A stretch of 9,347 nt of DNA from Polyangiaceae bacterium (lineage in GTDB: Bacteria; Myxococcota_A; Polyangia; Polyangiales; Polyangiaceae): NCBI GenBank assembly GCA_022447485.1, contig JAKVCH010000091.1, forward strand, positions 1 to 9,347, written 5' to 3'. A program made the position numbers and the translations under genes. The stretch's first letter is position 1. Every line of letters begins with the position of its first letter. Under the pieces are notes generated by a model. It worked only from the letters and a program-made list of their open reading frames with translations, did no database searches and was not told where the DNA came from. Below, one piece after another: positions 8,101 to 9,347 of this stretch.

Positions 8101-8513
8101 AGGTCGACATCTTCGATTAATTGCTGGAGTAACTCGCCTGGTTCCTCATTCTCTTTCTCCAGGAACGGAGCTAGGTTGAGGGTGTCTTCCTCGGAATAAA
8201 CGAAAGGGAATTCCTCGGCTTGGGGCTCCAAGAAGAAGTCAAATGGATTATAGGACTCCAAGTCAGCGACGAGATGAACCGTGACCTCAAACTCTTTTGT
8301 TTTTTCGGGCAAGACAACTCGAGCCAAGTAGTTCCCGTAGGGGTCCTGCAGCCAGTTGATAAAATGCTCTTCGGGCTCAATCTTGAGGCTATAGCTGTGC
8401 AAAGGCGTCCGGTTATGTGGCGCTGGGCGCAGGCGGATCACCTGGGGGCCTAAGCTAACGGCTCTTGCGTACTGGTACTTGGTGCGATGGGTGAGGGCGA
8501 CTCGAACAGACAT
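5175..8513 (-). CDS. Transglutaminase-like / DUF2126 fusion protein
   Basis: This 1112-residue protein has the usual length and architecture of the COG4196 (DUF2126) family. Residues 1-85 are the transglutaminase N-terminal beta domain (SLGPQVIRLRPAPHNRTP, 20-37). The core holds Cys182 in GRGSCRDSAWLL, His231 in TDLHAWTEVYVPG and Asp247 in GLDATSG, a complete triad. DUF2126 fills about 300-1112, with MGGEPTFVS (331-339), GKWYPGEQLPRWA (383-395), HIGSGGGNHVVLGAE (716-730), TSQSPRIDEAR (769-779), HRTEFCIDKLYSP (824-836) and EMRGFEMPPHHRM (847-859). Its conserved His/Glu/Arg pattern recalls glutamine-synthetase-like carboxylate-amine ligases, which would pair bond making with bond breaking in one chain; that is inference. 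A Pro/Arg/Gln-rich linker (about 545-605) splits DUF2126. The N-terminus matches the family at this ATG, yet no Shine-Dalgarno precedes it. The protein is probably cytoplasmic. Confidence 0.92.
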   Translation of the reverse strand: MSVRVALTHRTKYQYARAVSLGPQVIRLRPAPHNRTPLHSYSLKIEPEEHFINWLQDPYGNYLARVVLPEKTKEFEVTVHLVADLESYNPFDFFLEPQAEEFPFVYSEEDTLNLAPFLEKENEEPGELLQQLIEDVDLTKRRTVDFLVELNQQVFELVDYVIRMEPGVQTPEETLESGRGSCRDSAWLLVQLCRHLGLAARFVSGYLVQLEPAERPLDGHPGAEVDFTDLHAWTEVYVPGAGWIGLDATSGLLTAEGHIPVACTPRPQSAAPIEGGVEKVETKFDFEMKVERIVDVPRITKPYTEEQWAEILEVGEEADARLIRQDIRLTMGGEPTFVSEQNPDADEWNTAALGDEKFQVADQLGRRLQKLWSPGALFHHGQGKWYPGEQLPRWAISIVHRKDGEALWQNPDHFARTGSSENATSADGQRFLRKLASLLDVPDEGLMPAYEDVWYYLWKERRLPGNVDPLDNHLEDPLERERLAKVFRQGLGEVVGYVLPLGHDEDTFRSGRWFLREEHCFLYPGDSPIGYRLPLDSLPFYHPHDSQAAPPRDPTALSRQPLPRQPHLPRQQPRRGSREYSQKDGKKREQNSFSPPAQRPDPGPGILATALCAEVREGILHIFLPPLESAEAFVQLASALEQTCEETGLKVQLEGYPPPFDPRLSTFKLTPDPGVLEVNIPPVESFQEQVQQTEELYATARELKLRAEKFDIDGRHIGSGGGNHVVLGAERPLDSAFLRKPDLLRSFLSFWQNHPSLSFLFSGQFIGPTSQSPRIDEARNDSLHELQIAFDQLDQRTQLGEATPPWLIDRIFRNLLIDVTGNTHRTEFCIDKLYSPDSSSGRLGLLEMRGFEMPPHHRMATAQHLLVRSLLASFAEQPYREALVPWGTSLHDKFMLPHFVKRDLRDVVRYLQDRNFGFSDEFFEPHYQFRFPYYGHIVKDDISIELRGALEPWHVLGEESAAGGQARYVDSSVERLQIRVRGATHDRHAITCNGALVPLHPTGTHGEYVAGVRYRAWQPPSCLHPTIGVDGPLHFDLFDRWNRRAIAGCTYHVVHPGGRSAEDRPVNAVAAESRRIARFEHAGVQARAFEPVDQGIDPDFPFTLDLRKVAPY
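6800..6830 (-). repeat. 18-bp-period duplication in the DUF2126 linker
   Basis: GCTGTCGCGGTAA (plus strand) occurs at 6800-6812 and again at 6818-6830, a period of 18 bp. It keeps the frame and encodes the repetitive PLPRQP-HLPRQQ stretch near residues 561-572, inside the low-complexity linker. Confidence 0.75.
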
Positions 8514-8517
8514 GGCT

Positions 8518-8643
8518 TTGGTACAGCGAGGGAAAGAATTGATGCAGCGGGGGAAAGAATTGGTGCAGCGGAGAAGAGAATCGGTGCAGCGAGGGAAAGA
8601 ATTGGTGCAGCGGAGAAGAGAATTGGTGCAACGGAGAAGAGCG
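8518..8643. repeat. Six tandem 21-bp repeats between genes
   Basis: Six contiguous 21-bp units start at 8518, 8539, 8560, 8581, 8602 and 8623. Each unit (plus strand) begins TTGGTGCAGCG, with one- or two-base changes, and ends either AGGGAAAGAA (type A) or GAGAAGAGAA (type B). The order is A, A-variant, B, A, B, B; units 3 and 5 are identical and unit 6 is the most diverged at its end. There are no spacers. The array fills most of the 147 bp between the alpha-E stop and the DUF2126 fusion start, so on the minus strand it would be a pyrimidine-rich mRNA leader ending 5 nt before the ATG. Because 21 is divisible by three and units lack stops, all six frames stay open through the array, which explains several overlapping short reading frames here. 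Confidence 0.95.
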
Positions 8644-8660
8644 GTTCGTTGGCGCCGCGA

Positions 8661-9347
8661 TTAGACCTTGAGATGGAAAAAGTTCTGCGAGAAGCATTTT
8701 CCCACATCGTTCAGAGTGGTTTGCAATTCGTCTAAGTATTCGTGGAGACCCGACTTCATCACCTCGTCCATTTCTGCATAATCCAGGCCCGAGCGAAGCA
8801 TCCCAACGATGCGCTCACACTGATTGCGGTAGCTGCCAATGGGTGTGCCGGTAATTTCATGCAGGCTATCCTGTACTCTGTGAACGCAATGGCGAATCGA
8901 ACGCGGGAAATTGTTCGAGAGTAGAAGAAATTGGGCGACCCGCCGCGGCGTAATCACATGATGCCGCTGCCGATACATTTGAAGCGCCGAGGCTGAGTTG
9001 AGCAGAGCTGTCCAGCCGACTTGATCCACAGACGAACCGACGTCTCCCAACTCTGGTAGTAAGATATAATATTTGACGTCAAGGATGCGGGAGGTCTTAT
9101 CGGCTCTTTCGATCATGCGACCGAGTTGGCTAAAGTGCCACGCTTCGCCGTGGGACATCGTAGCGTCGGTCGCCCCGGCATAGCGAAAGCCGGCTCTTTT
9201 GACCCTCTCATAGAACTCAGCCATATCCTCGGGCCCAGCAACCGACTTTCGGGCTTCTCGGACCATCAGGTAAAGAGCGTTCAGCTCTTCCCACATCTCT
9301 CGGGAGATCACATCGCGGACCGTGCGGGCGTTTTCACGAGCGGCAGA
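8661..9347 (-). CDS. Alpha-E domain protein, N-terminus cut by window edge
   Basis: The frame is open from the right edge to a TAA at 8663-8661, giving 228 residues. Family members are around 310 residues, so roughly 80 N-terminal residues lie outside. The GTG at 9311 is not the start: the 12 codons before it (SAARENARTVRD) continue the typical alpha-E sequence into ISREMWEELNALYL. Other conserved segments are GEAWHFSQLGRMIERADKTS (visible residues 67-86), RILDVKYYILLP, and SASALQMYRQR followed by ITPRRVAQFLLL. Alpha-E proteins are all-helical, rich in conserved acidic and Arg residues, and of unknown biochemistry; they nearly always accompany circularly permuted ATP-grasp and transglutaminase-like genes. 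This is a second alpha-E copy in addition to the one fused to ATP-grasp. In related clusters a stand-alone ATP-grasp gene precedes it, which would be just beyond the window. Confidence 0.92.
   Translation of the reverse strand, partial: SAARENARTVRDVISREMWEELNALYLMVREARKSVAGPEDMAEFYERVKRAGFRYAGATDATMSHGEAWHFSQLGRMIERADKTSRILDVKYYILLPELGDVGSSVDQVGWTALLNSASALQMYRQRHHVITPRRVAQFLLLSNNFPRSIRHCVHRVQDSLHEITGTPIGSYRNQCERIVGMLRSGLDYAEMDEVMKSGLHEYLDELQTTLNDVGKCFSQNFFHLKV

Noticed and set aside
8518..8643. CRISPR array
   Set aside because: The 21-bp units are directly adjacent with no spacers, and no cas genes are present.
8455..8707. Read-through fusion of the alpha-E gene into the DUF2126 gene via the repeats
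   Set aside because: The alpha-E protein ends at a normal family C-terminus (FFHLKV, TAA) and the downstream protein begins at its normal family N-terminus, so no broken fusion is needed.

Overview
All genes in this window run on the minus strand, so transcription goes from position 9347 towards 1. Reading in that direction, the window holds: (1) the 3' part of an alpha-E domain gene, cut by the right edge; (2) a 147-bp gap filled mostly by six tandem copies of a 21-bp repeat; (3) a 1112-residue protein with an N-terminal transglutaminase-like protease domain and a C-terminal DUF2126 domain; (4) an 825-residue fusion of a circularly permuted ATP-grasp-type domain with an alpha-E domain; (5) a 291-residue transglutaminase-like protein; (6) a 139-bp gap with an inverted repeat; (7) an ECF-type sigma factor; (8) a single-pass membrane protein that is probably its anti-sigma factor; (9) the start of a putative lipoprotein gene that runs off the left edge.

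Genes 1-5 form one functional set. Transglutaminase-like, alpha-E, circularly permuted ATP-grasp and DUF2126 genes are known to cluster in many bacteria. They have been proposed to make and/or cleave amide (peptide-like) bonds, but their substrate is not established. Here two transglutaminase-like domains and two alpha-E domains occur in four consecutive genes. Both transglutaminase-like domains keep a Cys-His-Asp triad. The ATP-grasp half of the fusion lacks a recognisable glycine-rich nucleotide-binding loop, so it may be degenerate or unusual. The separate alpha-E gene at the right edge is often preceded by a second, stand-alone ATP-grasp gene, which would lie outside the window.

Genes 7-9 form a second unit with overlapping reading frames: an 8-bp overlap between the sigma factor and the membrane protein, and an ATGA overlap between the membrane protein and the lipoprotein. 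This is the usual layout of a sigma factor and its membrane-bound regulator. Whether the sigma factor controls the amidoligase/transglutaminase cluster upstream cannot be told from the sequence.

The window suggests a Gram-negative bacterium of mid-range GC content, possibly from the myxobacterial/deltaproteobacterial group. The grounds are the gene set, a zinc-finger-less membrane regulator with Ala-rich and Ser/Pro-rich linkers, and a lipoprotein in the same operon. This placement is a low-confidence impression. A recurring feature is short tandem duplication with unit lengths of 12, 15, 18 and 21 bp. The first three lie in low-complexity coding segments and the last lies between genes.
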